Shown: piece by piece, positions 11,047 to 21,330 of the stretch
Layout: every line of letters starts with the position of its first letter
How positions within the stretch are numbered: position 1 is the stretch's first letter
DNA from: Plasmodium brasilianum
Lineage: Eukaryota > Apicomplexa > Aconoidasida > Haemosporida > Plasmodiidae
Assembly (NCBI RefSeq): GCF_023973825.1
Contig: NC_090116.1
Coordinates: forward strand, 970,001-1,034,000
DNA: 64,000 nucleotides
Direction: 5' to 3'
Made by a program: the position numbers and the translations under genes
The notes under the pieces: generated by a model
What the model saw: the letters and a program-made list of their open reading frames with translations, nothing else
Databases searched by the model: none
Told to the model about the DNA's origin: nothing

Positions 11047-12313
11047 GGTTCTTACCTACTGTTCATTGTAGCTGTTATCCGGTAGTGGTTATCTTATCTG
11101 GTAGCTGTTTAATGCTGGATGTGTTCGTATGGATGAACATATGTCTGGGGTTACACCACTTACCTGTGTATATGCGTGCAAAGAGCGGATCGGATTAAAC
11201 CCCCAATGATGTCCACTTACTTGGGAAATTGAACCATTAGGATGTGTTTACCATTCACATATAGCCCTGTAGTGGTTTGCTCACTCAATTCTTCTAACTA
11301 CTCGTATATACAAATAGGCATATTTACATATATATATATATATATATATATATTCATGAATATATCTATATTTATATTTTCGTTCTACCCTCCCCTTTAT
11401 GCTCGTACATGTTTCTACATACCAAGCAAGGATATTTTTCAGCTTGGACTCATTTCTACGATTAAGTGTTTTGTACACGATTCGCGTCTTATATTTCAAT
11501 TTAGCAAAACAAATGAAAAAAAGCAAAAAAAATAAAATATAACGATGTAAAAATTGATAAATTAAAAAAAAGTCCAAATAAAAAAAAAATTATAATAAAA
11601 TAATGGAATAATAATAAAGCAATAAAACAATAATAATAAAATCATAACAGAATGATTAAATCATAACAGAATGATTAAATCATAACAGAATGGTTAAATC
11701 ATAACAGAATAATAATAAAATCATAATAGAATAATAATAAAATCATAACAGAATAATAATAAAATCATAACAGAATGATTAAATCATAAAAGAATAATAA
11801 TTAAATCATAACAGAACAATAAATAAATCATTACAGAATAATAATTAAATGAAAAATCGAATTATATGCACTGCTAAGCCATCCAGGTTGCTGCTTTCTG
11901 GATGAAATAGTCAGCTACAGAAAAGACGTAGATGAAGAAGGAAAACAATGAAAAAAAAAAAAAAAAAAAAGCCTCATTAATTGCTGGAAAACAAAAGCCG
12001 TAAATTCTTTTAATCGTAATTTTTAAAAGGGTATAACAGTTAAGTCCTTCTCATCTTTTTTTTTACCACCCCCTCCTTACCAACTTGAAAATAAAAAAAA
12101 AAATAAAAATGAAATAAAGTAAAATGAAAATAAAATAAATTTAAAATAAAGTAAAATAAAAATAAAATGAAAATAAAATAAATTTAAAATAAAGTAAAAT
12201 AAAAATAAAATGAAAATAACATAAATGTAAAATAAAAATAAAATAAATGTAAAATAAAATAAACATCAAATAAAACAAAAATAAAATAAATATGAAGTAA
12301 AATAAAAACAATG
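11047..12313. other. upstream region of the BRAP2-like gene; AT-rich repeats
   Basis: 11047-11260 is less AT-rich and contains reverse-strand GTAAGT donor consensus near 11173, compatible with a spliced 5' UTR of the BRAP2-like gene. 11580-11850 is an AATAATAAAATCATAACAG repeat. 11880-11904 is a perfect 7-bp stem (CATCCAG/CTGGATG, 11-base loop). 12100-12300 is an AAATAAAATAAAT repeat. No gene is supported. Confidence 0.5.
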
Positions 12314-13002
12314 CTAGGATCTTCTCAACGTGATGAAAACATCCTTGCTACTAGGAACTTCCTAAATAAAAAAAGAAAATTATTCGTCAAGAAGATGTGA
12401 AATGAATAGAAAGATGTGCAATGAAAAATCAATGCAAAAAAAGGAATAAGAAAAAAGAAAAAAGAAAAAACAATACTAAAAAAAATAGAAAAAAAAGGAA
12501 AAATGGAATCCCTTTCCGTTGATTTTTAAAACTTGCCCTTGACATTACACATATCTCATGCATACGGGTATGCATTTCGTGCATATATGTGATAATTATG
12601 TATGTATAGGTAATTATACATGTATGTATTCTATGTATGTATAGGTAATTATACATGTATGTGTTCTATGTATGTATAGGTAATTATACATGTATGTATT
12701 CTATGTATGTATACGTAATTATACATGTGTATATTCTATGTATGTATAGGTAATTATACATGTATGTATTCTATGTATGTATAGGTAATTATACATGTAT
12801 GTATTCTATGTATGTATACGTAATTATACATGTGTATATTCTATGTATGTATACGTAATTATACAAATATATCTTCATTCTCTGGCTACTCCATGCGGGA
12901 TACGGTTTGCCAGGGTACATATATAAATGCTCCAAGTTCCTTTTGTAATATTTTATTTTTCTTACAAGTAAACAAGCACACAGTATTTGCCCTTATGTTT
13001 CA

Positions 13003-13034
<32 letters not shown>

Positions 13035-13544
13035 GCACGGAGCTATTATATAATCTAAGTTTTTTTATTAATTTTGTATATTTATTCTATCCCATTCATA
13101 TTATCTTATTCTTATTCTTTTTTTAGTAAAATAAAGCAGATATACATTTTTTATTATTACGTTTATTTCCTCTTCTATTAGCACCGTTGTTCTTCTCGTA
13201 CGACAAGGCAAAATGTGGGTGTATAAACTTTTCGCTTTACCCTCCTTGATATTATTTTTTAAATGACTCTAGTTTTATTTATTCTGCTAGTACGTTCACG
13301 TGTGCACATAAAATTATAACAGTTCTACGTCAGCGTTATATATCACTATCCTTTTTGACAAAACGGATGAGAAATAAGGAAAATAAAGACATAAAATAGA
13401 AAAGGTGAAATATGAATTGGCAGATTTTGTTCTTGCGCTATGCAAATGGTAGTACTTATAAACTCGATGTAAAAAGTATGAACAAGCAATATATTTTGCA
13501 GTGTCATTTAAGAAAATGGATATTTTTACTTTTATCTTTCTCAT
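12314..13544 (-). CDS. candidate small spliced gene, three exons, 61 residues
   Basis: Proposed exons on the reverse strand are 13464-13544, 12904-12960 and 12314-12361, all phase 0. The first starts at a true ATG (MRKIKVKISIFLNDTAKY). The second reads KNKILQKELGAFIYVPWQT. The last has a strong acceptor (poly-pyrimidine then TTTAG) and reads EVPSSKDVFITLRRS before TAG. Splice borders are GT-AG, but the donors GTTTAT and GTATCC are weak. The first exon frame also stays open to 13314 (76 residues), so it could be a separate unspliced ORF. No family is recognised. A 35-bp minisatellite occupies the second intron. Confidence 0.33.
12594..12868. repeat. 35-bp tandem minisatellite
   Basis: About eight copies of a 35-base unit built around TAGGTAATTATACATGTATG, with small variants (TACGTAATTATACATGTGTA). 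It lies in non-coding DNA, inside the putative second intron of the candidate gene at 12314-13544. Confidence 0.85.
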
Positions 13545-13787
13545 GATATATTCTCCGTTTTTGTTTTCCTTTCGTTCATAAAAGTGTATGTTTTAAAATA
13601 AAAAAATATGTGCGGACAAAAATGCGAAAATAAAAAATTGACCCATTTTCAATGCTCACCGTCGAACGTGTATTTCACGAAGTTTGTTTGTACATATAAA
13701 TATACATATATGCGCGCGTACATGCGTATGTATAGATGCATGTATATATATATATACATATATTACTTACAGTGATACGGTAGCAGT

Positions 13788-14552
13788 ATGGCGGCTAAGG
13801 GTGTATGCATATGCTTCGTGCTCCTTTTGTTGTTTATTTTTTGCCATTTTATTTTAACTCCCTCTGATGCCCTAACTTGGTATAGAGAGTACTTGGCAAA
13901 ATGTTTACAGCCACAAATGACTAGGTTAATAATTTGATACACTTTAGGTCAGTTTTACCATAAGCTTTTGTATTACCAACCGTTCCAAAGGTCAATATAT
14001 ATATGGCATGCCATACTTCTAATCATGGTGAGTTCAGTTATCTTGAGCTGCAGTGTTTTATGTTATGCTGTGCTATGTTGTCCTATGCGATAGGATACTA
14101 TACATACGCTATGCACACGCTATATCTGCACCATACTTTTCCTTGCGCACTTTTTTTTTTTTTTTTCTTTTTATCTACTCATGCCTGGATATTATCTCCC
14201 TAAATGTTGTTGTCTTTCGGGCCTGCTTTCAAAAATTGGAAGCTTATCCTCACATGTAAATGCACCGAGTAAACATATGTATGTATATGTGTTCATGGGG
14301 AATAGGGGAAAGGCTAAAACTATACACTGTTGGTAATTGACATTACGGAAGCAAACGATCCCTCACTACTACACTTTTACATTTTTTTTTTTTTTTTTGT
14401 TTTTTATATATGGTGTGAACTATTATATCCATATTCAAATTAGAAAAACCTTTCACGTGGCACAACAAAAGGTATTCTCATGTTCTTTCACTTTATATTT
14501 GATTTACAAAAAAAAATATTATTTAAACTTAGGTTACCCCTATATTATATGA
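13788..14552 (+). CDS. candidate small spliced membrane protein, four exons, 73 residues
   Basis: The first ATG (13788) opens MAAKGVCICFVLLLLFIFCH, a hydrophobic signal peptide or anchor, followed by SDALTWYREYLAKCLQPQM. Proposed exons are 13788-13924, 13991-14027, 14444-14471 and 14533-14552, with GT-AG borders, matching phases, and a total divisible by three (222 bases). The second exon reads SIYIWHAILLIM, ends at a consensus GTGAGT donor, and would form a second hydrophobic segment. The first intron would be only 66 bases, short for this genus; an alternative donor inside exon 1 would lengthen it. Unspliced, the first exon frame stops after 49 residues. No family is recognised. Confidence 0.35.
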
Positions 14553-15310
14553 CAGAACAATATATGAGGAAGAAACTTTATGGAAAAAAAAAAAAAAATT
14601 TCCATTCTTAGGTACTTTTCTCTATTACTTTATATCTTCGTATTGTTTTTCTTTCCATTACCAGTATTAATTTTTTTTTTTTTTTTTTTTTTCAAAAAAA
14701 ACGCATTTTTATTAAGGCCTATATACTCTGTATAAAGAATGTGGCACATACATATGTAAATAAAGTTGAAAAAAAGGAAAAGCCCATTTAGATAGAAAAA
14801 AAAATAAAATAAATTACAAAATAAAAAAATAAAAAATAAAACAGAAGAGTAGTAAAGAACGAAGAATGAGGAGTGAAAAATGAAGAAAAATTTCCTTAAT
14901 TTTGATGTGCATATATAACATACATTTTATGATATCTATTTCTGGTTGAACTATCTTAAGCTTTAATTTGTTGAAGCCATTTTGTGGTACTTTTTGGTGT
15001 TATTTTTTTCCTCCGTAGAACATTTTAAAATTTATAATTAGCTTTCGTTTTAAATTGTCGACTGCTTCTCTTTTGACAAAGTCGTACATTAGAGACTGCT
15101 ACTTATCGTGTTATACTACTACTCATTTGAAAGAGAAAAAAAAGAGAAAAAAAAGGGAAAAAATATATATAAGCATCCACAGATTGCACATTTTAAGAAT
15201 AAACGGATATATTTCAAATTAGCAGTGAAGAACTGACTAGCTCCATAGTACTAGCTAACAATTGGAACATTTGATAGCCTTTAGCAAATTAGCATTTTTA
15301 TTGATTACAA
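14553..15310. other. intergenic region upstream of OLA1
   Basis: Poly-A and poly-T tracts (14583-14597, 14670-14692), an AAATAAAAT repeat near 14800-14840, and the presumed promoter and 5' UTR of OLA1. No exon is seen. Confidence 0.6.
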
Positions 15311-17505
15311 ATGGCACCAAAGAAGAAGGAAGAGGAGCAAAAAATACTACTGGGCAGGTAACCCCACAAGGAGGGTGTCACGCTAGTATCCCCCAATTTA
15401 TACATATTTTGACAAATACGCATATATATAAGTACGTATGTGCCTATGTGCGTATGTATATATGTATGTATGAACATATGTACGTATGTATATATGTATG
15501 TATGAACATATGTATATGTGTACGTATGCACGTATGTATATATGTATGTATGAACATATGTATATGTGTACGTATGCACGTATGTATATATGTATGTATG
15601 AACATATGTATATGTGTACGTATGCACGTATGTATATATGTATGTATGAACATATGTATATGTGTACGTATGCACGTATGTATATATGTATGTATGAACA
15701 TATGTATATGTGTACGTATGCACGTATGTATATATGTATGTATGAACATATGTATATGTGTACGTATGTACGTATGTATATATGTATGTATGAACATATG
15801 TATATGTGTACGTATGCACGTATGTATATATGTATGTATGAACATATGTATATGTGTACGTATGCACGTATGTATATATGTATGTATGAACATATGTATA
15901 TGTGTACGTATGCACGTATGTATATATGTATGTATGAACATATGTATATGTGTACGTATGCACGTATGTATATATGTATGTATGAACATATGTATATGTG
16001 TACGTATGCACGTATGTATATGTGTACGTATGCACGTATGTATATGTGTACGTATGCACGTATGTATATGTGTGCTTGTTTATTCTGCTATGTACGTATG
16101 TACCTGTTTATACTTATTCATATTTGTGCATGGGAGCTCCCCCCCAGCTCACACATGAACGTGTAACGAAAACGTTTTAATGTAATTCCGTCCTCAGACC
16201 CAAGAACACATTGAAGATGGGACTAGTTGGTTTACCCAATGTAGGTATGCGTGCTTGAGTATGAACATGAGTATGAACGTGAGTATGTGCATGGGTATGT
16301 ACATACGTGAGTATACATTCGTGCAAATACATACATGCGTGTACGTACATATGTGCACGCACACATACATGTCTACTTCTCCGCGGCAATTGTCCCTGCT
16401 CTGTCCTTCCCCCTTTTAAGGCAAATCCACCACGTTCAATGTGCTGACAAAGTTGAATATCCCAGCAGAGAACTATCCTTTTTGTACGATAGATCCCCAT
16501 GAAGCAAAGGTTACAGTGGAAGATGAAAGGTTCGACTGGTTAGTTAACCATTTTAAACCAAAGAGTTCAGTACATGCATACTTGTCCATATTTGATATAG
16601 CTGGATTAGTAAAGAATGCTCACTTAGGTGAAGGTCTAGGAAATAATTTTTTATCAAATATAGCTGCAGTTGATGGTATATATCATGTTGTTCGAGCATT
16701 TGAAAATGAAGATATAATACACACAGAAGGTAATATAAATCCTGTACGAGATTTAGATATTATCAATTCAGAGTTAATATATAAAGATATTAGTCATTGT
16801 GAAAAAAATTTAGAAGAAGTAAAAAAAGTGTTAAATAGAAATAAGAAAGATAAAGTAAAACAAACTGAACATGATGTTTTACAAGTAGTTTTAAATTTTT
16901 TAAAAGAACATAAATGGATAAAGGATGGTAATTGGAAAAGTTCGGAAATCGAAGTAATAAATGAATTTAATTTTTTAACAGCAAAACCTGTTGTTTATTT
17001 AGTGAATATGAGTGAAGTAGATTTCATAAGACAAAAAAATAAATACTTGGCTAAAATTTATAATTGGGTACAAGAAAAAAATAAAGGAACAATTATTCCA
17101 TATTGTGCAGATTTTGAGCAAAAAATATTAAGTATGACTGAGCAAGAAAAATCTGAATATTTTAAGGCAAATAATATTAAACAAAGTATGCTAAATAAAA
17201 TTATAAAAACAGGATATTATGAAATTAATTTAATTCATTTTTTTACATGTGGACAAGATGAGGTCAAGTGTTGGACCATTCGAAAAGGAGCAAAAGCTCC
17301 ACAAGCAGCTGGAGTTATTCACACAGATTTTGAAAAAGGATTCATTTGTGCAGAAGTTTACAAATATACCGATTTGGTTGAATTTAAATCGGAAGGGGAA
17401 GTCAAAGCTAATGGGAAATATTTGCAAAAGGGAAAAGACTATGTTGTGGAGGATGGCGATATTGTGTTTTTCAAGTTTAACGTCTCGTCGTCAGGAAAAA
17501 AATAG
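15311..17505 (+). CDS. OLA1: Obg-like ATPase 1 (OLA1/YchF family)
   Basis: Three exons, 15311-15357, 16198-16244 and 16421-17505, joined in phases 2 and 1, give 392 residues, close to the usual 390-400. The protein opens [19 protein letters not shown] like other eukaryotic OLA1. The P-loop is split by intron 2: GLVGLPNVG in exon 2, [10 protein letters not shown] in exon 3. NYPFCTIDP (G2/switch I), [10 protein letters not shown] (G3) and LVNMSE, the NxxE element behind the family's preference for ATP, follow. The C-terminal TGS domain is present ([24 protein letters not shown]). OLA1 is a cytosolic P-loop ATPase linked to ribosomes, translation and stress. Intron 1 (840 bases) contains a 48-bp minisatellite. 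The GTG sometimes read as the start within exon 3 is not a start. Confidence 0.97.
15463..16072. repeat. 48-bp minisatellite in OLA1 intron 1
   Basis: Around eleven near-identical 48-base units containing GAACATATGTATATGTGTAC and CGTATGCACGTATG, followed by a shorter 24-base derivative array (16010-16070). Because 48 is a multiple of three, frames on both strands stay open for 180-300 codons; these are spurious Tyr/Ile/Cys/Met repeats. Confidence 0.95.
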
Positions 17506-17570
17506 ACCTTCTTAAGTAGTCGAAGAGATGCTTAAGTTAGATGAAGAGATGCCCATATCTTTGCTTCCAG

Positions 17571-18090
17571 TGCTTGTCATGCATCGCTATTATATTATTA
17601 TTTCATGCTTGTCGTACATCTCCATTATATTATTATTTCATGCTTGTCGTACATCTCCATTATGTTATTATTTCATGCTTGTCGTACATCTCCATTATAT
17701 TATTATTTCATGCTTGTCGTACATCTCCATTATATTATTATTTCATGCTTGTCGTACATCTCCATTATATTATTATTTCATGCTTGTCGTACATCTCCAT
17801 TATATTATTATTTCATGCTTGTCGTACATCTCCATTATATTATTATTTCATGCTTGTCGTACATCTCCATTATATTATTATTTCATGCTTGTCGTACATC
17901 TCCATTATATTATTAATTCGTGCTTGTGTGCATTGCCATTATATTATTAATTTGCGCTTGTGTGCATCTATTATATTATTAATTCGTGCTTGTGTGCATC
18001 GCCATTATATTATTAATTTGTGCTTGTGTGCATCGCTATTATATTATTAATTTGTGCTTGTGTGCATTGCTATTATATTATTAATTTTTT
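17571..18090. repeat. 35-bp tandem minisatellite after OLA1
   Basis: About ten copies of a 35-base unit containing CTTGTCGTACATCTCCATTA (17590-17920), grading into a diverged CTTGTGTGCATCGCCATTAT family to 18090. It starts about 65 bases after the OLA1 stop, in its 3' flank. The rest of the spacer to 18607 holds AT-rich DNA with no supportable gene. Confidence 0.93.
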
Positions 18091-18607
18091 TTTTTTAATT
18101 CTGAACATGTTCATATTTTAATGGCGAAAAAACGCGAAAACAAATTTTTTTTTTGACCAGTTAGCGAAATTCGTAAATTTATCAAATATATCAGGGGGAA
18201 AAAAAAAGAATTGCATAAATGAAAAAAAATAAAACATGGCGAAAACAAAAAAAGTATAGCAAAAAAGAAACAAAACAAAGCAGCACAAATTGAAGGGGAT
18301 ATTATCCAAGAATTCGTCTAGTCAGCGGGGGATTATTACGTGCACGCAAGTACATACATACATATACATATATATTCATGTTCATTGGTTTGTGTGTGCA
18401 GATATATTATGTATGTACCTACCCATTCACTGCACGCTCCCAATGGTCATAAAAAAGCGCGAACCACACAGGAACAATACAAAATTTGCAATATGAAAGA
18501 ACTAAAAGGCGAAAGATCACTTGAAATATCTTTTTTTCTTTTTTTTTTTCTTTTTCCTCTTACTCCCTCTACTCTCTTTCCATTTGCACATTGATAATAT
18601 CACAACA

Positions 18608-19920
18608 TCAATGAATATATTTAAATAAAAATTTTTTGTGAAAGGCTGTGCGAACAGTGTCATTGATGAAGGATACCTTCTTCTCTTTTTTTTCACACGT
18701 ATTTCTAAATATAGCTTCATCAGTCCACTTTCTTTTTTTTTTATTTTTTTCGGATTCTTCATTTTCGCTACTGTCTTCTAAATTGATTAGTGGGTTGTTG
18801 GTAAGTATGTTGTTATTTTTGTTTTTCATCAGTTCTTGTTCCTCTTTTTCCTTTTTCAATTTTTCCATCTTTTCTCTTTTTAAAATTTCGAGCTCTCTCA
18901 TAAGCTCCTTTTCTTCTTCGTCCTCTTCATCCGTTTCATCGTCTTCGTCGTCTTCTTCTTCTTCATTTGATTCGTAATCATTATCTGCGTATGCTTCATC
19001 GCTACTGCAATTGCCATTATTCGAGTTGTCGTTTGCTTTATCCGATGTGTTATCCTTCGCGTTATTATTATTTTTTTTCATATTCATACTTTCAGTTTTT
19101 CCCTTCATTCTTTCGTTCAATTTTTTCCTGATTTTGATTTTTTTCCTTTTCTGTGATATCCATTCCTCCTCAATTTCGTCATCTTCATCCTCAGGATACA
19201 GGTTAGTGTAATCATGGTTCGTTAGCTTCTTAATATTTTCAATTGCTCGTAGTTTGTCCTTGTTACTACTACTACTGTTGTTATTGTTTACTTTATTGCC
19301 GCTGTTTTCAAGTTGGATTAAATTGTTTTTAATTAGCTCTTTATCTTCTACATGGTCGCTTAAGTCTCTTGTCTTCATTTGCATATGACCGGGTAAATCC
19401 CTACTACAAACTTTTGCAGTTTGGCTAACTTTTCTATTGCCCCCTGAAATGGGAAGAAAATGGACCAAGTGAAAAAAAAGGAAAACATTAGAGACTCGAA
19501 TGAACAGCCTGACTGTGTGCATGTAAAACATATGCATTAAAAATGACGCTTCGCGGAAAAATTAATATGGCGTGTTCATTCGCGCAAACAGTGAGATAAT
19601 ACACGTACGTGTATGTAAGTATATGTACGTATGTAAGTATAAGTACATATGTAAGTATATGTACGTATGTAAGTATATGTACGTATGTAAGTATAAGTAC
19701 ATATGTAAGTATAAGTACATATGTAAGTATAAGTACATATGTAAGTATATGTACGTATGTGGGCACATATAACTACAAAGGAACAACTCGCGAACTCAAT
19801 TTATGTCTCTCTTTTAAGTGCATACTGTTTGATCACTCCTTCATTGCACTTTTGTTTTTGCTTACCCTGGTTTTCCCCCCCTATGGCATTATACCAAGTG
19901 GGCCTATGTGCTGTCGTCAT
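18608..19920 (-). CDS. CWC15: pre-mRNA-splicing factor CWC15 (Cwf15/Cwc15 family)
   Basis: Two exons on the reverse strand: 19866-19920, then 18608-19443, joined in phase 1 (donor GTAAGC, acceptor TTTCAG), 296 residues. Exon 1 encodes the family's N-terminus (MTTAHRPTWYNAIGG); exon 2 continues NRKVSQTAKVCSRDLPGHM, matching the conserved SSRDLPSHTKIK-type motif. The middle is acidic and Asn/Lys-rich, as in other CWC15 proteins. The C-terminus carries the diagnostic blocks ILTNNPLINL, KRKWTDEAIFRN and FINDTVRTAFHKKFLFKYIH. CWC15 is a component of the Prp19-associated complex of the activated spliceosome, located in the nucleus. The family assignment is secure because both ends match in order. 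An in-frame upstream ATG in the intron frame is not the start. Confidence 0.96.
19612..19755. repeat. 18-bp tandem repeat in the CWC15 intron
   Basis: Eight copies of GTAAGTATATGTACGTAT / GTAAGTATAAGTACATAT inside the 422-base CWC15 intron. Each unit carries a GTAAGTAT that resembles a 5' splice donor, giving an array of decoy donor-like sites on the forward strand (antisense to the transcript). Confidence 0.9.
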
Positions 19921-20261
19921 TTTGTCCTCTAAATATATATATATATATATATACGTATGTACGTACGTATATAGGATTACATGTACCGACAATCTATTAT
20001 CTTTGTGCTATAATCGTACCCTCTATTTTTTTATGCATAATATTTATAGATTCTTTTTAAAAAGAATTAAACTCATTTTTTCAATCCATGTATTTTACGA
20101 ATTGGTACATTCATCAAACATGCCCATATAATATACTTATAACGTATATATAATATACAAATAATATTACATACATAATTACTTGTATAGTGGCAAGAGA
20201 TGACCCTACAATTCAAATATACAAATAAACATAATTTTTACATCATGTTAACTGCGCTCTT

Positions 20262-20566
20262 TTATTTCATAGTGGAATTTATTATAAAATTATTATCGAT
20301 ATTTGACCTATACTGTACAACTGTTACTGTACCAAATCTACCGCTTATTGGTTCGCTCTGTTTAGCGGCACTATAACCCAGCTTCGTTTAGATTCCCTTT
20401 AATTTTTTTTTTTTTTCAAAATGCTGCATATAAAATTAGTATATGCAGGCGTTTTCTGAAATTTATCCTTTTAAAATAAAAAAATGACCACGTTAATAAA
20501 TATATATGTACACAGATTTTATATTTTTATATGCATACATATGCATCATACATATGCACCACATAT

Positions 20567-20608
<42 letters not shown>

Positions 20609-20890
20609 CATATATACATACATACATAGTACATACCCATTTGTACAAATGTCAATACGTAAAACTTTTTGCTGAAAAAAAAAAAAAAATACATGCGCAA
20701 TGACTAATGATGGATGGCCAAGGCCAACATTTTTCCGGGATTTAGTTATAACGTATACACAAACAGTATATTAATAATATATTAATAATATATTAATAAA
20801 ATGGTAATACATTGTTAAATGAAAAACGATTGAGTAAATTTTATGAAAAATTATGCAGCATTAATTTGGTATATTTATTAAAAAGGGGAG

Positions 20891-20921
<31 letters not shown>

Positions 20922-21231
20922 CCATTTTGCAGTAATAGGTTAAACAAGAAAAGTTAATGCCTTTTATTATTTTTATTTTATTTAAAAAAAAAAAAAAAGA
21001 ACTGAAACAAACATAAACTTAATTTTGCACATACGCATAAGTATGCATATTAAGTAGGTACACAAGTAGTATTTATAAATAATTAAATAAAAAATGTACA
21101 CATACGTATGCATATATATATGGGAGTATTGGTCGTATGTATATTAATAACATGTAAACACATAAACACGTTTATACGTGTTGTGCCCCCACACCCCCCT
21201 TCAGGGTATCAGAGCATCGCGTTTCCAACCC
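20262..21231 (-). CDS. candidate small spliced gene, at least two exons
   Basis: A terminal exon at 20262-20370 reads AAKQSEPISGRFGTVTVVQY and continues to TAA. It has a TTATAG acceptor and requires an incoming phase of 2. An upstream exon at 20637-20671 (acceptor TTTCAG, donor GTATGT) reads QKVLRIDICTNG and supplies that phase. A further exon at 21178-21231 (donor GTATAA, phase 0) is possible but weak, and no start codon has been found, so the 5' end is open. The two last exons join into a beta-rich sequence with ordinary amino-acid composition, unlike the surrounding AT repeats. The family is not recognised. The intron holds a long (AT)n tract. Confidence 0.42.
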
Positions 21232-21330
21232 CTAGGCTTTATTTATCTTGTTCTTTAAACTTTTTCTCAAATATTTCTGTACATCGGGTCCTAAGAGTGA
21301 GTTTTTTTTTCTCCCTCTCCCTCCAAATTT

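Noticed and set aside
11880..11904. 7-bp stem as a small nucleolar RNA
   Set aside because: No C/D or H/ACA box pair at suitable distance; too short to support.
15262..16166. Open frames of 181-298 codons on both strands
   Set aside because: Pure 48-bp minisatellite inside OLA1 intron 1; Tyr/Ile/Cys/Met/His periodicity only.
17590..17920. Regular 35-bp array as a CRISPR candidate
   Set aside because: Direct tandem units without spacers, in a eukaryotic nuclear genome.
18340..18594. Forward frame containing NGHKKARTTQEQYKICNMKE
   Set aside because: Partly protein-like, but it ends in a poly-T frame and no ATG or splice site joins it; too weak to list.
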